A stretch of DNA of 64,000 nt, taken from NCBI RefSeq assembly GCF_000192865.1, contig NC_015276.1:3100001-3164000 (forward strand). The letters are read 5' to 3'. Position 1 is the stretch's first letter, and each line of letters begins with the position of its first letter. The notes under the pieces are model-generated. The model was given only the letters and a program-made list of their open reading frames with translations. It was not told the DNA's origin and made no database searches. Shown one piece after another: positions 25,795 to 37,177 of this stretch. This DNA is from Marinomonas mediterranea MMB-1 (GTDB lineage: Bacteria; Pseudomonadota; Gammaproteobacteria; Pseudomonadales; Marinomonadaceae). A program made the position numbers and the translations under genes.

Positions 25795-26640
25795 ATGCCA
25801 GAATTCATTGTTAGCTTAAGCGCTTTCAATCTAGACGCTTTCACCCTAGACAGCCATGTCTTACTGTTTTTGTTTTTAGTTGCCATTTGCGCAGGCGTAG
25901 TAGACGCCATTGCGGGCGGTGGAGGTTTAATCACCATTCCAAGTCTATTAATCGCAGGCGTGCCGCCGATCCTGACTTTGGGCACCAACAGGCTACAAGC
26001 CGTCATTGGTGAATCCACGGCCTTCATCACCTTTTTACTTCATAACCAAATACAGGCAAAGAGTTTAATTACAGGGATCACCTTCACCGCTATTGGCGCT
26101 CTGGCAGGCTCATACTCAGTCAGTTTGTTTGATAAAGATACACTCGAAATACTGCTGCCCATTTTAATGGTATGCATTACAACCTATGCGATTTTCTCTA
26201 AGCGAATCAAAGGCACAGAAGCAACGCAAGGTAAAACAAGCACCCGATCCTTTATGATCTCCTGCGGCTTAATCATTGGTTTTTACAATGGTTTCTTCGG
26301 CCCAGGAACAGGCTCCATTTGGATGTTAGCCTTCGTGATCTTGCTTGGCTTCACCATCAAACAAGCGTCCATCATGACCAAACCGCTCAACTTAATGGGC
26401 AACCTCGTGTCGTTATTTTTCTTTCTAGGAATTAGCGCGGTGGATTACCGTATCGGGCTCGCCATGGGCGCGGGGCAAGTCATTGGCTCTGTCATTGGCA
26501 GCAAAGTCGTTATTTCCAAAGGCGATACCATCGTTCGTCCTGTTTTCATCACAGTAACATTGCTCATGACAAGCAAACTGATTTATGAAGAGTTATCGTC
26601 TGATCACTTGTCCACGGTTATGTCTTCAATAATGAATTAG
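25795..26640 (+). CDS. sulfite/organosulfonate exporter, TauE/SafE family
   Basis: Inner-membrane exporter, 281 residues with about eight membrane segments. Family hallmarks: 'AGVVDAIAGGGGLITIPSLL' near residue 38 and, in the second repeat, 'GFYNGFFGPGTGSIWMLAFV' near residue 160. Substrates in this family are sulfite, sulfonates or small organic acids; which one cannot be told. AAAGGAGG lies upstream at good spacing. The divergent LysR gene is frameshifted, so regulation may be altered. The 150-base region between them carries a partly repeated block (aaccattagaaag at 25741 and 25769). Confidence 0.9.
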   Translation: MPEFIVSLSAFNLDAFTLDSHVLLFLFLVAICAGVVDAIAGGGGLITIPSLLIAGVPPILTLGTNRLQAVIGESTAFITFLLHNQIQAKSLITGITFTAIGALAGSYSVSLFDKDTLEILLPILMVCITTYAIFSKRIKGTEATQGKTSTRSFMISCGLIIGFYNGFFGPGTGSIWMLAFVILLGFTIKQASIMTKPLNLMGNLVSLFFFLGISAVDYRIGLAMGAGQVIGSVIGSKVVISKGDTIVRPVFITVTLLMTSKLIYEELSSDHLSTVMSSIMN

Positions 26641-26689
26641 GGGTAAAAGTCCTAAATAAAAAATTTGAATATCCAGAATCACCGCTCCC

Positions 26690-26728
26690 TGAGCTTGTCG
26701 AAGGAATTAAACGGCTTCGACAAGCTCA
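26690..26728. repeat. 14-bp perfect palindromic repeat (REP-like)
   Basis: tgagcttgtcgaag at 26690-26703 and cttcgacaagctca at 26715-26728 form a perfect inverted repeat with an 11-base spacer, between the convergent TauE/SafE and hydrolase genes. Each arm matches the half-copy at 23397. It may serve as a transcription barrier for both genes, or be a dispersed genomic repeat. Confidence 0.8.
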
Positions 26729-26753
26729 GCCAACATAGTGCCTCCCATCTGTT

Positions 26754-27680
26754 TTATTTGACCAGATGTTTGGAAAAAAATGGCACCAGTCGCTCACCTA
26801 TAACTTGATCGACGTATTGGGTCTTGTAGTACAAATCGTAGTGCCCTGCGCCGTCCACTTCGAAGAAGCTTTTATCCGTCGTCGGCGCTAGGCTATACAG
26901 AGTCTCTCCGCTTTCATATTGCCCAGTACTGCCACGCCTCCCACCGACAATCACTTCAAGCGGTTGAATAAGAAACTCGGGCACCAGATGAAGCGCATCA
27001 AAACCAAGTAGATGTCCAAAGCTTGTAAAAAGTAACCTATTGGTGGAATTCGGGTGACAATACTGTGATTCACGGTAAAAGGTAACAGCCTCAAGTGTTG
27101 CAGGATCGTCGATGCCTGTCGCTTCTGCCCCTTTTAAGCTGTCAGGAATCCAAGGATCACGTCGTTGGGAGGCGCCACGTGCTTCTGCTGTGCGTTGTTT
27201 ACCGATTTCTGCTAGCAACGTAAGCCGATCATTCATTGGTATTATTTGACGGAATGCTCGACCGATGTCGGTCGCAACGACGGTGCTGATTGCTTTAATG
27301 CGATGGTCAGTAAGCGCTGCATTCACTGCGTAACCTCCTCCTGCGCAAATACCAATGAGCCCAATTCTTGCCTCGTCGATAAAAGATTGAGTCATCAAAT
27401 TATCAACTGCACAACGGATATCTTCGACACGAGTTGATGGCTCCTCAAGATCGCGTGGCTCTCCACCGCTTTCCCCTTGATATGATGGATCGAAGGTGAG
27501 CGTCACGAAGCCTGCTCGCGCTAGTTTTTTTGCATAAATCCCGCCTATCTGCTCTTTTACGCTACTGCCCGGCGTCGCTAAGATAAGTGCTGCATATTGT
27601 TTGGATTCATCAAACTCATTTGGCAAATATAGATGTCCGGCGATATTGATCTCTCTGTTTTTAAACGTTATGCATTTCAT
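26754..27680 (-). CDS. alpha/beta hydrolase with a Cys nucleophile (dienelactone hydrolase-like)
   Basis: Cytosolic hydrolase, 308 residues. The nucleophile elbow reads G-I-C-A-G near residue 117, with Cys where most alpha/beta hydrolases have Ser; Cys is the nucleophile in dienelactone hydrolases. 'ATPGSSVKEQIGGIYAKKLARAGFVTLTFDPSYQGESGG' (about 35-73) is typical of YcjY/DLH-like proteins, and the late 'DGAGHYDLYY' supplies the His. It is divergent from an AraC regulator across about 235 bases, a common pairing that suggests local control. Substrate unknown. Confidence 0.82.
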   Translation of the reverse strand: MKCITFKNREINIAGHLYLPNEFDESKQYAALILATPGSSVKEQIGGIYAKKLARAGFVTLTFDPSYQGESGGEPRDLEEPSTRVEDIRCAVDNLMTQSFIDEARIGLIGICAGGGYAVNAALTDHRIKAISTVVATDIGRAFRQIIPMNDRLTLLAEIGKQRTAEARGASQRRDPWIPDSLKGAEATGIDDPATLEAVTFYRESQYCHPNSTNRLLFTSFGHLLGFDALHLVPEFLIQPLEVIVGGRRGSTGQYESGETLYSLAPTTDKSFFEVDGAGHYDLYYKTQYVDQVIGERLVPFFSKHLVK

Positions 27681-27915
27681 TAATTACCCCACTCCATCAC
27701 TGTTTGAGTTATTAAAGAAAGCTTATTGAAACGCTTAGGATATTTAAAATTCGATGCCACCAACTTCTTGCCTAATCCTACCAAAAATTTAACTCAGTCT
27801 TTTCCGTTCACTTGTAGATAATGAAACGAGGATTACTGCCACATGAAAATGCAAAATCGTTTTGATGCTGACTTTTAGATCGTATATGCTTTTTAAAGAC
27901 TTGGTTAAGTTGGGT

Positions 27916-28778
27916 ATGAACCATAATATGTTAGAAGAGCTTATAGACTTGGCATTAGAATACGGTAACGACGGTAGAGAGCCTTGCTCGAAGCTTCCAT
28001 TTTTGTACATTGCTTGCTACGACTCGTTCATCCCTACGCTCCATCATTTGGCTGAACCCACTGCGTCGATTATGGTTCAAGGATCAAAAACGCTGTCTCT
28101 CGACGAAGCGAGGTTTACATACCACTCTGGAGAAATGTTTATAAACTCTGTCGACCTACCGATTACTCTTCATCATATTAATGGGTCTATAAGCCATCCG
28201 TCTCTTGCCATCGGCATCAAGTTGAATTTATCGATCCTTAGATCACTTCTGCAAGAATCTAAAGACGACATGCTTCAACCAAACATCAGCGTGGGTTTAG
28301 GTGTTGGTAAAGCTTCAGATGAGTTGCTTGACGCCGTCCGTAGGCTCATTCGCACACTAAAAACACCAAGTGATAGAGCAATACTTGCGCCAGCTCTAGA
28401 ACGAGAAATTCATTGGCGACTTTTGCAAAGTGATTTAGGTGGAATATTAAAACGTCTCGCGATGACAAAAAGCCCGCTAAAGAAAATCAGCACTGCCATA
28501 CACTGGATCCGTGACAATTTTAATCAAACCATTAAGGTCGAACAGCTCGCAAAATTAGCAGGAATGAGCACCACCTCGCTGCATCGTCACTTTCGATTGG
28601 CGACGTCGATGTCTCCTATTCAATTCCAAAAGAAAATTCGATTACAGGAAGCAAGAATGCGTTTAACATCGACCGAGAGTGATATCGCCTCAGTCGCGTT
28701 TGCTGTCGGTTACGAAAGCCCTTCGCAATTTAGTCGAGAATACAAACGCATGTATGGTGTCCCTCCGATTGAAGACGC

Positions 28779-28803
<25 letters not shown>
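27916..28803 (+). CDS. AraC-family regulator with AraC_N-type effector domain
   Basis: Transcription regulator of about 295 residues. The N-terminal half is the cupin-like AraC_N type ('SKLPFLYIACYDSFIPTLHHLAEP'), and the C-terminal 100 residues carry two helix-turn-helix motifs ('TIKVEQLAKLAGMSTTSLHRHFRLAT' and 'DIASVAFAVGYESPSQFSREYKRMYG'). Several starts are possible (TTG 27862, ATG 27865, ATG 27916); I chose 27916 from the expected length before the conserved domain. Its 3' end overlaps the convergent M4 protease gene by 25 bases. The divergent hydrolase gene is the likely target. Confidence 0.85.
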
Positions 28804-31271
<2,468 letters not shown>

Positions 31272-31471
31272 CGTAAATTCCCTTTCATGATTAATATTTG
31301 GACAGTTTACCGTTTAGAAATTGATTTTCAAGCTGCAACAAACAGTCTTACATGCGGCATAAGAGCGCCTGCGGAATAGAGAAGATCACAAAAACAAACA
31401 ACGGCTCTAAAAAAGTAAAAAGCGCTGATCCAAGTCAACGTTATTTTTTGGTTTACACCTATACTCAATCT

Positions 31472-31601
31472 TATCCAGAAAGGCATGAGAGATTTCCTGA
31501 TCTGCTCACTGTTTGCTCTGGGTGTTCTCTCGATCGGGCCCAAAAGCCCTTTTTAGCCGAAGTAAATCCACTGACATTAGTGGCATTACTTCGGCTTTTT
31601 T
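31472..31601 (+). ncRNA. candidate small RNA ending at a strong terminator
   Basis: The plus strand here has no gene, yet carries a textbook intrinsic terminator (31556-31601). Upstream, gagaga near 31488 can pair with tctctc near 31526, and gggc/gccc at 31536-31549 is followed by TTTTT. A TATACT at 31460-31465 is a possible -10 box; the -35 is weak. This predicts an RNA of roughly 130 bases. The flanking genes are the M4 protease (divergent) and acpH (convergent), so the terminator has no coding gene to serve. I recognise no known RNA family. The 5' end is a guess. Confidence 0.4.
31556..31601 (+). terminator. intrinsic terminator with nested stem
   Basis: gccgaagtaa (31556-31565) pairs with ttacttcggc (31586-31595), with an inner stem ccact/agtgg (31568-31583), followed by six T. 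It acts for plus-strand transcription; read from the other strand it also lacks an upstream gene end except acpH, whose stop lies at 31600. Confidence 0.8.
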
Positions 31602-32190
31602 ATGTTTGTGTCTTTTTCACGCCCATTTGGAAACGAACCGATGCTTCTAGCACCTCTGGGTAAAGGCTTAAGAAAACGGGCTCGACGTAAGCCAGCTCTG
31701 CGTGAATGTCGTCCAAAAATGGAGATAGATGATGACCATGACGCCAGCGTCGTTGAATGGAGCGTATCGCTTTTTCGATGCCTTCTATCGTACCGAGATT
31801 AGGTAACCAATTATATTCCACTAACGATTCCACCATGGAATGCAGTCGTGGAGGACACATCCGCAAATCCGCTGATAACGATGTTACGGCTTTTTCTGAA
31901 AACGATTGAAAGGATTCATCACTAAAGCGAGACCAATGTTGAACGAGCCAGTAGTCCATAAAAATGTCTTGCACTATCCCTGAAAATCTACGGCGGCCTT
32001 TTCGCTCAATTTGGCGGTATTCAATACTCGCGGCATGATGATCCACTAAGGAATCGACCATTTGATGCAATACCCAGCCTCGATAGAGTTCGGAATCAAC
32101 CTCGGGCTGAAGGCCGAAGTCAGCAACAAGATTACCAACGAACGACGTATTCGTTATATCCGCGATATGAAGGTGCGCAATGTAATTCAA
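31600..32190 (-). CDS. acpH: acyl carrier protein phosphodiesterase
   Basis: Removes the 4'-phosphopantetheine group from holo-ACP. The 196-residue length equals that of Escherichia coli AcpH (193). 'MNYIAHLHIADITNTSFVGNLVADF' at the start, 'GWVLHQMVDSLVDHHAA' near residue 38, 'FSGIVQDIFMDYWLVQHW' near residue 70 and 'RRWRHGHHLSPFLDD' near residue 148 match the HD-like AcpH family with its conserved His and Asp residues. It is a single gene. Its stop abuts the plus-strand terminator. Confidence 0.88.
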   Translation of the reverse strand: MNYIAHLHIADITNTSFVGNLVADFGLQPEVDSELYRGWVLHQMVDSLVDHHAASIEYRQIERKGRRRFSGIVQDIFMDYWLVQHWSRFSDESFQSFSEKAVTSLSADLRMCPPRLHSMVESLVEYNWLPNLGTIEGIEKAIRSIQRRWRHGHHLSPFLDDIHAELAYVEPVFLSLYPEVLEASVRFQMGVKKTQT

Positions 32191-32601
32191 TTGGTACTCT
32201 CGTTTTTACTTTCGGTTTTACTCTTGTTTTTTAACATGCCTCGTTTGCCTCAAAATGTAGATTAATCTCGGAAGTGAGTTCAAATAAAGGCATGTATTAG
32301 GATCAATTACGACAAATATTGACTAGTAAGACAGAAAAATCAGCCTTACTTGATATTAACACTCGCAATAGCAAACTCAAATTTGTACTATGTCTTTTGA
32401 TCATGATGATCATGGACCCCTTGAATATCTTAAGTTGAAAGTACGTTTGGCTTCAGCGATTGTCTGTTTAGTGTTTGGAAACAGCCTTTATAAAAACGTT
32501 TGAATGCCACTAAAATAAGTTATAACTGGCATTCTATTTCGGAAGGATCAACTGCGTCTTTGACTTTAGTTCTTTCCAGAGAAGGCCTTCATAGTCCAAT
32601 A
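32191..32601. other. intergenic region between acpH and the peptide importer
   Basis: No convincing gene. A 39-codon frame near 32319-32440 and another short one after it lack ribosome sites. TGATCA repeated at 32398-32403 and 32407-32412 around TGA forms a symmetrical element that could be an operator for the downstream operon. Promoters for acpH (minus) and for the importer (plus) must lie here, but I cannot place them firmly. Confidence 0.4.
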
Positions 32602-34242
32602 ATGATCATAAAAATGAACAACGATTACTGCGATAAAACCGCTTTTACGTTTTACAGAGCTCGACACTTTTTTTCTTCTGTCATCCGACGTCTCACAAAG
32701 CGGACGACATTACTCCTCACTATTGCAGTGAGCGTATGCGCACTACAGGCGCATGCTGCGACTTTGCGCATGGCATTTGACAACAACGTTGTCTCTCTCG
32801 ACCCTCATGAACTCTTGTCCGAAAGCAGTTTACAATTCTCTCATTTGGTTTACGATCCATTGGTACGATGGAAGAAAGACGGCTCTCTGGAACCAAGACT
32901 TGCTACGAAGTGGGAACAAATAGATCCAAAAACCGTTCGTTTTTACCTTCGAAAAGACGTGCAGTTTATTACGGGTAACGCTTTCAGCGCGAAAGACGTT
33001 GCTTATACGATAAACAGGTTAAAAGGCTCTCCCGATTTTCGCGCCATGTTTGACACCATTCAAGGCACTAAAATCATTGACCTTTATACGATTGATATCA
33101 TCAGCGTCGCTCCAAACCCACTGACCCTTAATGTGATGACCTACGTTTTCCCAATGGATCGCGTCTACTTTAAAGACCGAGATAAGATTGTGAAGTATGG
33201 CGAAACGTTCGCCTCGAAAAATGTCTCTGGTACTGGCGCGTATTACATCGAAGCGCGAAAAACGGGGGTTAAGACCGTTCTAAAACGCAACCCACATTAT
33301 TGGGACAAAGAGTCGAAAGGCAATGTAGATAAATTAATCCTGACCCCCATTAGAAATGCATCCACGCGTTTAGCCGCCCTGCTGTCTGGTGATGTCGATT
33401 TCATATTCCCGATATCTCCAATCGATATCCCAAGAATGAAACAGCAAAAAGGCATTAAAGTAAGAACACTGCAAGGCACTCGCATTGCGCTCTTGCATAT
33501 GAATGAAGAGAGAAACCTTGCTCTAAAAGACATTCGAGTCCGAAAAGCCATAAACCTAGCTATCAATCAAAAACTGATTGTCGATAAAATCTTAAAGGGA
33601 TACGGAACCCCCGCAGGACAATTAAGCGCCGACCGCTTTTTAGGGCACGTTTCGTCTTTAAAACCAGAATACAACCTCGCGAAAGCAAAAGCACTTTTAG
33701 AAGACGCCGGCTATAAAGACACGTTAAGCGTTAGCATGATGGCGTCAAACAATCGTTATGTGGACGACAAACTGGTCGCAGAGGCCATCGCGTCCATGTT
33801 GTCTAAAGTGGGCATAAAAGTGAACCTCAAGACCTTGCCAAAGGCTCAATATTATCAAGAGTTTGATCGACGAAGTGCCGATCTAATGATGGTAACATGG
33901 CAATCTGATACGCTTGACTCTAATAATCTATTCGAATTCTTAGTGGCGTGCCCAGATGGCTCATCTGGGCTTGGCGCGTACAATGCGAGCGAATACTGTA
34001 ACCCAAGTATCAATCAAGCCATTGGTCAAGCAAACACAGAGATGAATCCAGAGCGAAGAATCAGGTTATTGCAAAGCGTTGAAAGAACCCTTCACAATGA
34101 TGCGGCTGTGGTTCCTTTATTTTGGCAATCGCTAAATTGGGCGTCCAAAGAGAACGTTCACTTCGAAAACGTTGTTAATGATCAAAACTACCCTTATATT
34201 GACCGCCTTATTATCACTGAAAACAAAGGGACCCGTGATTAA
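32602..34242 (+). CDS. ABC transporter substrate-binding protein, peptide/nickel (SBP_bac_5) family
   Basis: Periplasmic binding protein of a Dpp/Opp-type importer, about 546 residues. A long basic N-terminus precedes a signal sequence 'TTLLLTIAVSVCALQAHA', after which the mature protein starts 'ATLRMAFDNNVVSLDPHE', as in DppA. 'FYLRKDVQFITGNAFSAKDVAYTINRL' and 'GTGAYYIEARKTGVKTVLKRNPHYW' are family hallmarks. A TTG at 32500 would lengthen the N-terminus; ATGs at 32602 and 32614 fit better, though neither has an ideal ribosome site. It is the first of five genes, the next starting in its stop codon. Ligand unknown. Confidence 0.87.
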   Translation: MIIKMNNDYCDKTAFTFYRARHFFSSVIRRLTKRTTLLLTIAVSVCALQAHAATLRMAFDNNVVSLDPHELLSESSLQFSHLVYDPLVRWKKDGSLEPRLATKWEQIDPKTVRFYLRKDVQFITGNAFSAKDVAYTINRLKGSPDFRAMFDTIQGTKIIDLYTIDIISVAPNPLTLNVMTYVFPMDRVYFKDRDKIVKYGETFASKNVSGTGAYYIEARKTGVKTVLKRNPHYWDKESKGNVDKLILTPIRNASTRLAALLSGDVDFIFPISPIDIPRMKQQKGIKVRTLQGTRIALLHMNEERNLALKDIRVRKAINLAINQKLIVDKILKGYGTPAGQLSADRFLGHVSSLKPEYNLAKAKALLEDAGYKDTLSVSMMASNNRYVDDKLVAEAIASMLSKVGIKVNLKTLPKAQYYQEFDRRSADLMMVTWQSDTLDSNNLFEFLVACPDGSSGLGAYNASEYCNPSINQAIGQANTEMNPERRIRLLQSVERTLHNDAAVVPLFWQSLNWASKENVHFENVVNDQNYPYIDRLIITENKGTRD

Positions 34243-35222
34243 TGCTGCATTTCTTATTTCGTCGGTTAATTCAAGCCGTCGCAGTGATGCTTGTTATATC
34301 TGTCATTAGTTTTGCCATTCAAAGTCAAATCGGGGATCCAACACAACAATTACTGAGCCCGACAGTGAGCCAATCTGAGAGAGAGGCGCTAAGGGATGAA
34401 CTTGGGTTAAATAAACCGGTGGCCGTCCAATACTGGCACTTCCTGAAAGGCGTCAGTCATGGCGACCTTGGAATGTCTTATTTCCATAAAGAACCGGCTC
34501 TTGGCCTTATCCTAGAGAAATTGCCAGCGACACTTGAACTTGTTGTATGCACAATCTTAGTCATGATTTTGGTTGCGACGCCTTGTGGTGTTGCCGCTGC
34601 GATTAAGCCTAAAAGCCTCTTTTCAAGAGCGGTGATGCTAATCAGTACCTTGGGGATCTCCATACCGATTTTTATTATTGCTATTTTGATGGTGTATGTG
34701 TTTTCTATTCAACTGCAACTGATGCCGAGCTTTGGCCGAGGGGAAACCGTTCCCGTTTTTGGCTCTTGGGAAACAGGACTATTGTCTAAAGATGGCCTCG
34801 CGCATTTAGCACTGCCCGTTTTTTCACTTTCTGTTGCTATTATGCCTATTTTTATCCGACTCATTCGGGCTGAAATGCTGGAAGTTTTAGAGTCTGATTA
34901 CATTCGCTTTGCTTGGTCAAAGGGTTTGTCCCCGGCTCGAATTTACTTTATCCACGCGTTAAAAAATACCGCTCTTCCCGTTATTACTATTGGCGGTATT
35001 CAGACAGGCACACTCATCGCCTACACTATTTTCACAGAGAGCATCTTCCAGTGGCCCGGTATGGGGTTCTTATTTATTGAAGCAGTGGGGCATGCAGATA
35101 CCCCTCTCATCTCTGCGTATCTGATCGTCGTCGGCGGCATTTTTGTTGTGACGAATACACTTGTTGATTTGATATATGGATTGGCAAACCCTACGGTGAA
35201 ATTAGAGAGTCATACGCTATGA
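34242..35222 (+). CDS. ABC transporter permease, DppB/OppB family
   Basis: Inner-membrane subunit of the peptide-type importer, 326 residues with six predicted membrane segments. The start 'MLHFLFRRLIQAVAVMLVISVISF' is typical of DppB, and the EAA coupling loop 'FAWSKGLSPARIYFIHALKNTALPVI' lies near residue 225. The ATG overlaps the stop of the binding-protein gene by one base, and the next permease starts in an ATGA overlap with its own stop, indicating tight coupling. Confidence 0.92.
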   Translation: MLHFLFRRLIQAVAVMLVISVISFAIQSQIGDPTQQLLSPTVSQSEREALRDELGLNKPVAVQYWHFLKGVSHGDLGMSYFHKEPALGLILEKLPATLELVVCTILVMILVATPCGVAAAIKPKSLFSRAVMLISTLGISIPIFIIAILMVYVFSIQLQLMPSFGRGETVPVFGSWETGLLSKDGLAHLALPVFSLSVAIMPIFIRLIRAEMLEVLESDYIRFAWSKGLSPARIYFIHALKNTALPVITIGGIQTGTLIAYTIFTESIFQWPGMGFLFIEAVGHADTPLISAYLIVVGGIFVVTNTLVDLIYGLANPTVKLESHTL

Positions 35223-36160
35223 TCGGTCACAAACCCGGTGAATATTCCCATCTTTCACATGCCAACCGTTTACATCATATTTGGGCTGGCGTGGTTGGCG
35301 ACAAGCTCGCTATCATGGCCTGCGCTGCGTTTATTTTCTATTGTGTTGTCAGCGTCTTGGCGCCCTTAATTGCGCCTTACGACATTAATGATCCAAATTT
35401 TATGGACTTACTGAACGCCGAAATTGCGCCTTATTGGGTCAGTGGAGATGAGCGTTTCCTCCTCGGTACGGATTCACAAGGAAGAGATTTGTTGTCTGTG
35501 ATTTTGTACGGTACGCGCCTTTCGTTAACCATTGGTATTCTCGCCGTTGCAATACAAGCCTTTATCGGAATAAGTATCGGGCTAATATCAGGCTATGTGG
35601 GAGGAAGGGTTGATAGCTTTCTAATGCGTTTTGCCGATGTACAATTGTCCTTCTCTACGATTATGACAGCGATTGTTTTTCTCGCTATTTTCCAAGCGAC
35701 CTTTGGTGTGGACACCTACGAAGACCTCGCCATGTTGATGCTCATATTAGTCATTGGTTTAGCTGAGTGGCCCCTGTTTGCCCGTACGATTCGCGCCTCG
35801 GTACTTGCCGAAAAACAAAAAGAGTATATCGATGCCGCGAGAGTAATGGGCATTGGTAAGACACGCATCATGTTCAGGCATATTTTGCCAAACACATTGA
35901 CGCCCGTTCTCGTCATTTTCACGATCCAAATTGCGAATGCCATCATTGCTGAAGCAGCACTTTCTTTTCTTGGTCTTGGCATGCCCTCCACTGAACCCTC
36001 TTTAGGGGCATTGATCTCCTCCGGTTTTCGATATTTGTTCTCCGGTGCATGGTGGATTTGCGTCATTCCTAGCGTCGCTCTGATCGGGCTTATCTTGGTG
36101 ATGAATCTGTTAGGCGATTGGTTACGCGACTACTTAAACCCGCGAACCTACAAACAATGA
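35219..36160 (+). CDS. ABC transporter permease, DppC/OppC family
   Basis: Second membrane subunit, 313 residues. It has the OppC N-terminal segment ('MACAAFIFYCVVSVLAPLIAPYD'), 'FLLGTDSQGRDLLSVILYGTRLSL' near residue 80 and the EAA loop 'DAARVMGIGKTRIMFRHILPNTLTPVLV' near residue 205. It overlaps the DppB-type gene by 4 bases and ends 20 bases before the first ATPase gene. Confidence 0.92.
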   Translation: MIGHKPGEYSHLSHANRLHHIWAGVVGDKLAIMACAAFIFYCVVSVLAPLIAPYDINDPNFMDLLNAEIAPYWVSGDERFLLGTDSQGRDLLSVILYGTRLSLTIGILAVAIQAFIGISIGLISGYVGGRVDSFLMRFADVQLSFSTIMTAIVFLAIFQATFGVDTYEDLAMLMLILVIGLAEWPLFARTIRASVLAEKQKEYIDAARVMGIGKTRIMFRHILPNTLTPVLVIFTIQIANAIIAEAALSFLGLGMPSTEPSLGALISSGFRYLFSGAWWICVIPSVALIGLILVMNLLGDWLRDYLNPRTYKQ

Positions 36161-36179
36161 TGCAGAACGGAAGCAAAGC

Positions 36180-37175
36180 ATGAGCTTATTATCAGTCAAA
36201 GATTTAAATGTATCCTTCCGTATAGGGCGACAAGAACTTCCTGCTCTTATAGACATTAGCTTTTCATTGGAGCGTGGAGAGCGGATTGCTTTTGTCGGTG
36301 AGTCCGGTGCTGGAAAATCGATTTTAGGTTTCTCAATGGTTAACTTAATCACGAGACCAGGGTTTATAAAATCAGGATCAATCAAGCTCGATAAGAAAGA
36401 GATTATTGGCCTTCGACCACGTCACATGCAGGAGGTTCGGGGCAAGCGAATTGCAATGATCTTCCAAGACCCAATGATGACCTTAAACCCAGTACTAACG
36501 ATTGGCCAACAATTGGTTGAAGCCATAAAAAGCCATACTAATATTACTTACCGTGAAGCAAAAAATATCGCGATAGAGAAGCTCGCTTCTGTGCAAATCG
36601 CCTCTCCTGAAAAGCGGTTTGATCAATATCCTCATGAATTATCAGGTGGGATGAGACAGCGAGTGATCATCGCGGCGATACTGCTTCTAACACCAGACAT
36701 CATTATTGCAGACGAACCAACCACGGCCTTAGACGTGACCATTCAGGCAGAGATTCTTCAGCTGCTGCTAGAAATTTGTAAGAAGAACGGCGTTGCACTG
36801 ATTCTAATAAGCCATGATTTAGGCATTGTCTCAAAAGTAGCAGAGCGAACACTGGTGATGTACGCAGGTCGAATTGTTGAAGAAGGTCCGACGCTTGAAC
36901 TGATCAATGACCCTCAACACCCTTATACCCAAGGACTGCTAAACGCACTGCCCCAGATGTCATTACCTGGGCAGCGACTCAACCAAATTAAAGGCAGTAT
37001 GCCGTCACTTTCAGATAGACCAAGTGGCTGCGCTTTTCACAATCGCTGCCCCTACGCGACAGACAAGTGCAAAACCCAGCAGCCTGAGTTCATTAACAGT
37101 GGTATTTCGACTGTTTCCTGCTTTTTGATTGAGGACATGTTCGAAGAAGAACGCGCTTCTCTGGGGGAATATTGA
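36180..37175 (+). CDS. ABC transporter ATP-binding protein, DppD/OppD family
   Basis: First ATPase of the importer, 331 residues. Walker A 'GESGAGKSIL' near residue 40, signature 'LSGGMRQR' near residue 155, Walker B 'IIIADEPTTALDVT' near residue 175, and switch His in 'ILISHDLGIV'. The C-terminal oligopeptide-transporter extension has the Cys pattern 'CAFHNRCPYATDKC', which in this family can hold a 4Fe-4S cluster. Confidence 0.92.
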   Translation: MSLLSVKDLNVSFRIGRQELPALIDISFSLERGERIAFVGESGAGKSILGFSMVNLITRPGFIKSGSIKLDKKEIIGLRPRHMQEVRGKRIAMIFQDPMMTLNPVLTIGQQLVEAIKSHTNITYREAKNIAIEKLASVQIASPEKRFDQYPHELSGGMRQRVIIAAILLLTPDIIIADEPTTALDVTIQAEILQLLLEICKKNGVALILISHDLGIVSKVAERTLVMYAGRIVEEGPTLELINDPQHPYTQGLLNALPQMSLPGQRLNQIKGSMPSLSDRPSGCAFHNRCPYATDKCKTQQPEFINSGISTVSCFLIEDMFEEERASLGEY

Positions 37176-37177
37176 TA

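Noticed and set aside
32319..32440. 39-codon plus frame with a hydrophobic end before the importer
   Set aside because: TTG start, no ribosome site and no clear signal or partner; likely chance in an AT-rich promoter region.
32500..32601. TTG start for the peptide-binding protein
   Set aside because: Would add 34 residues before an already long n-region of the signal peptide, with no ribosome site.
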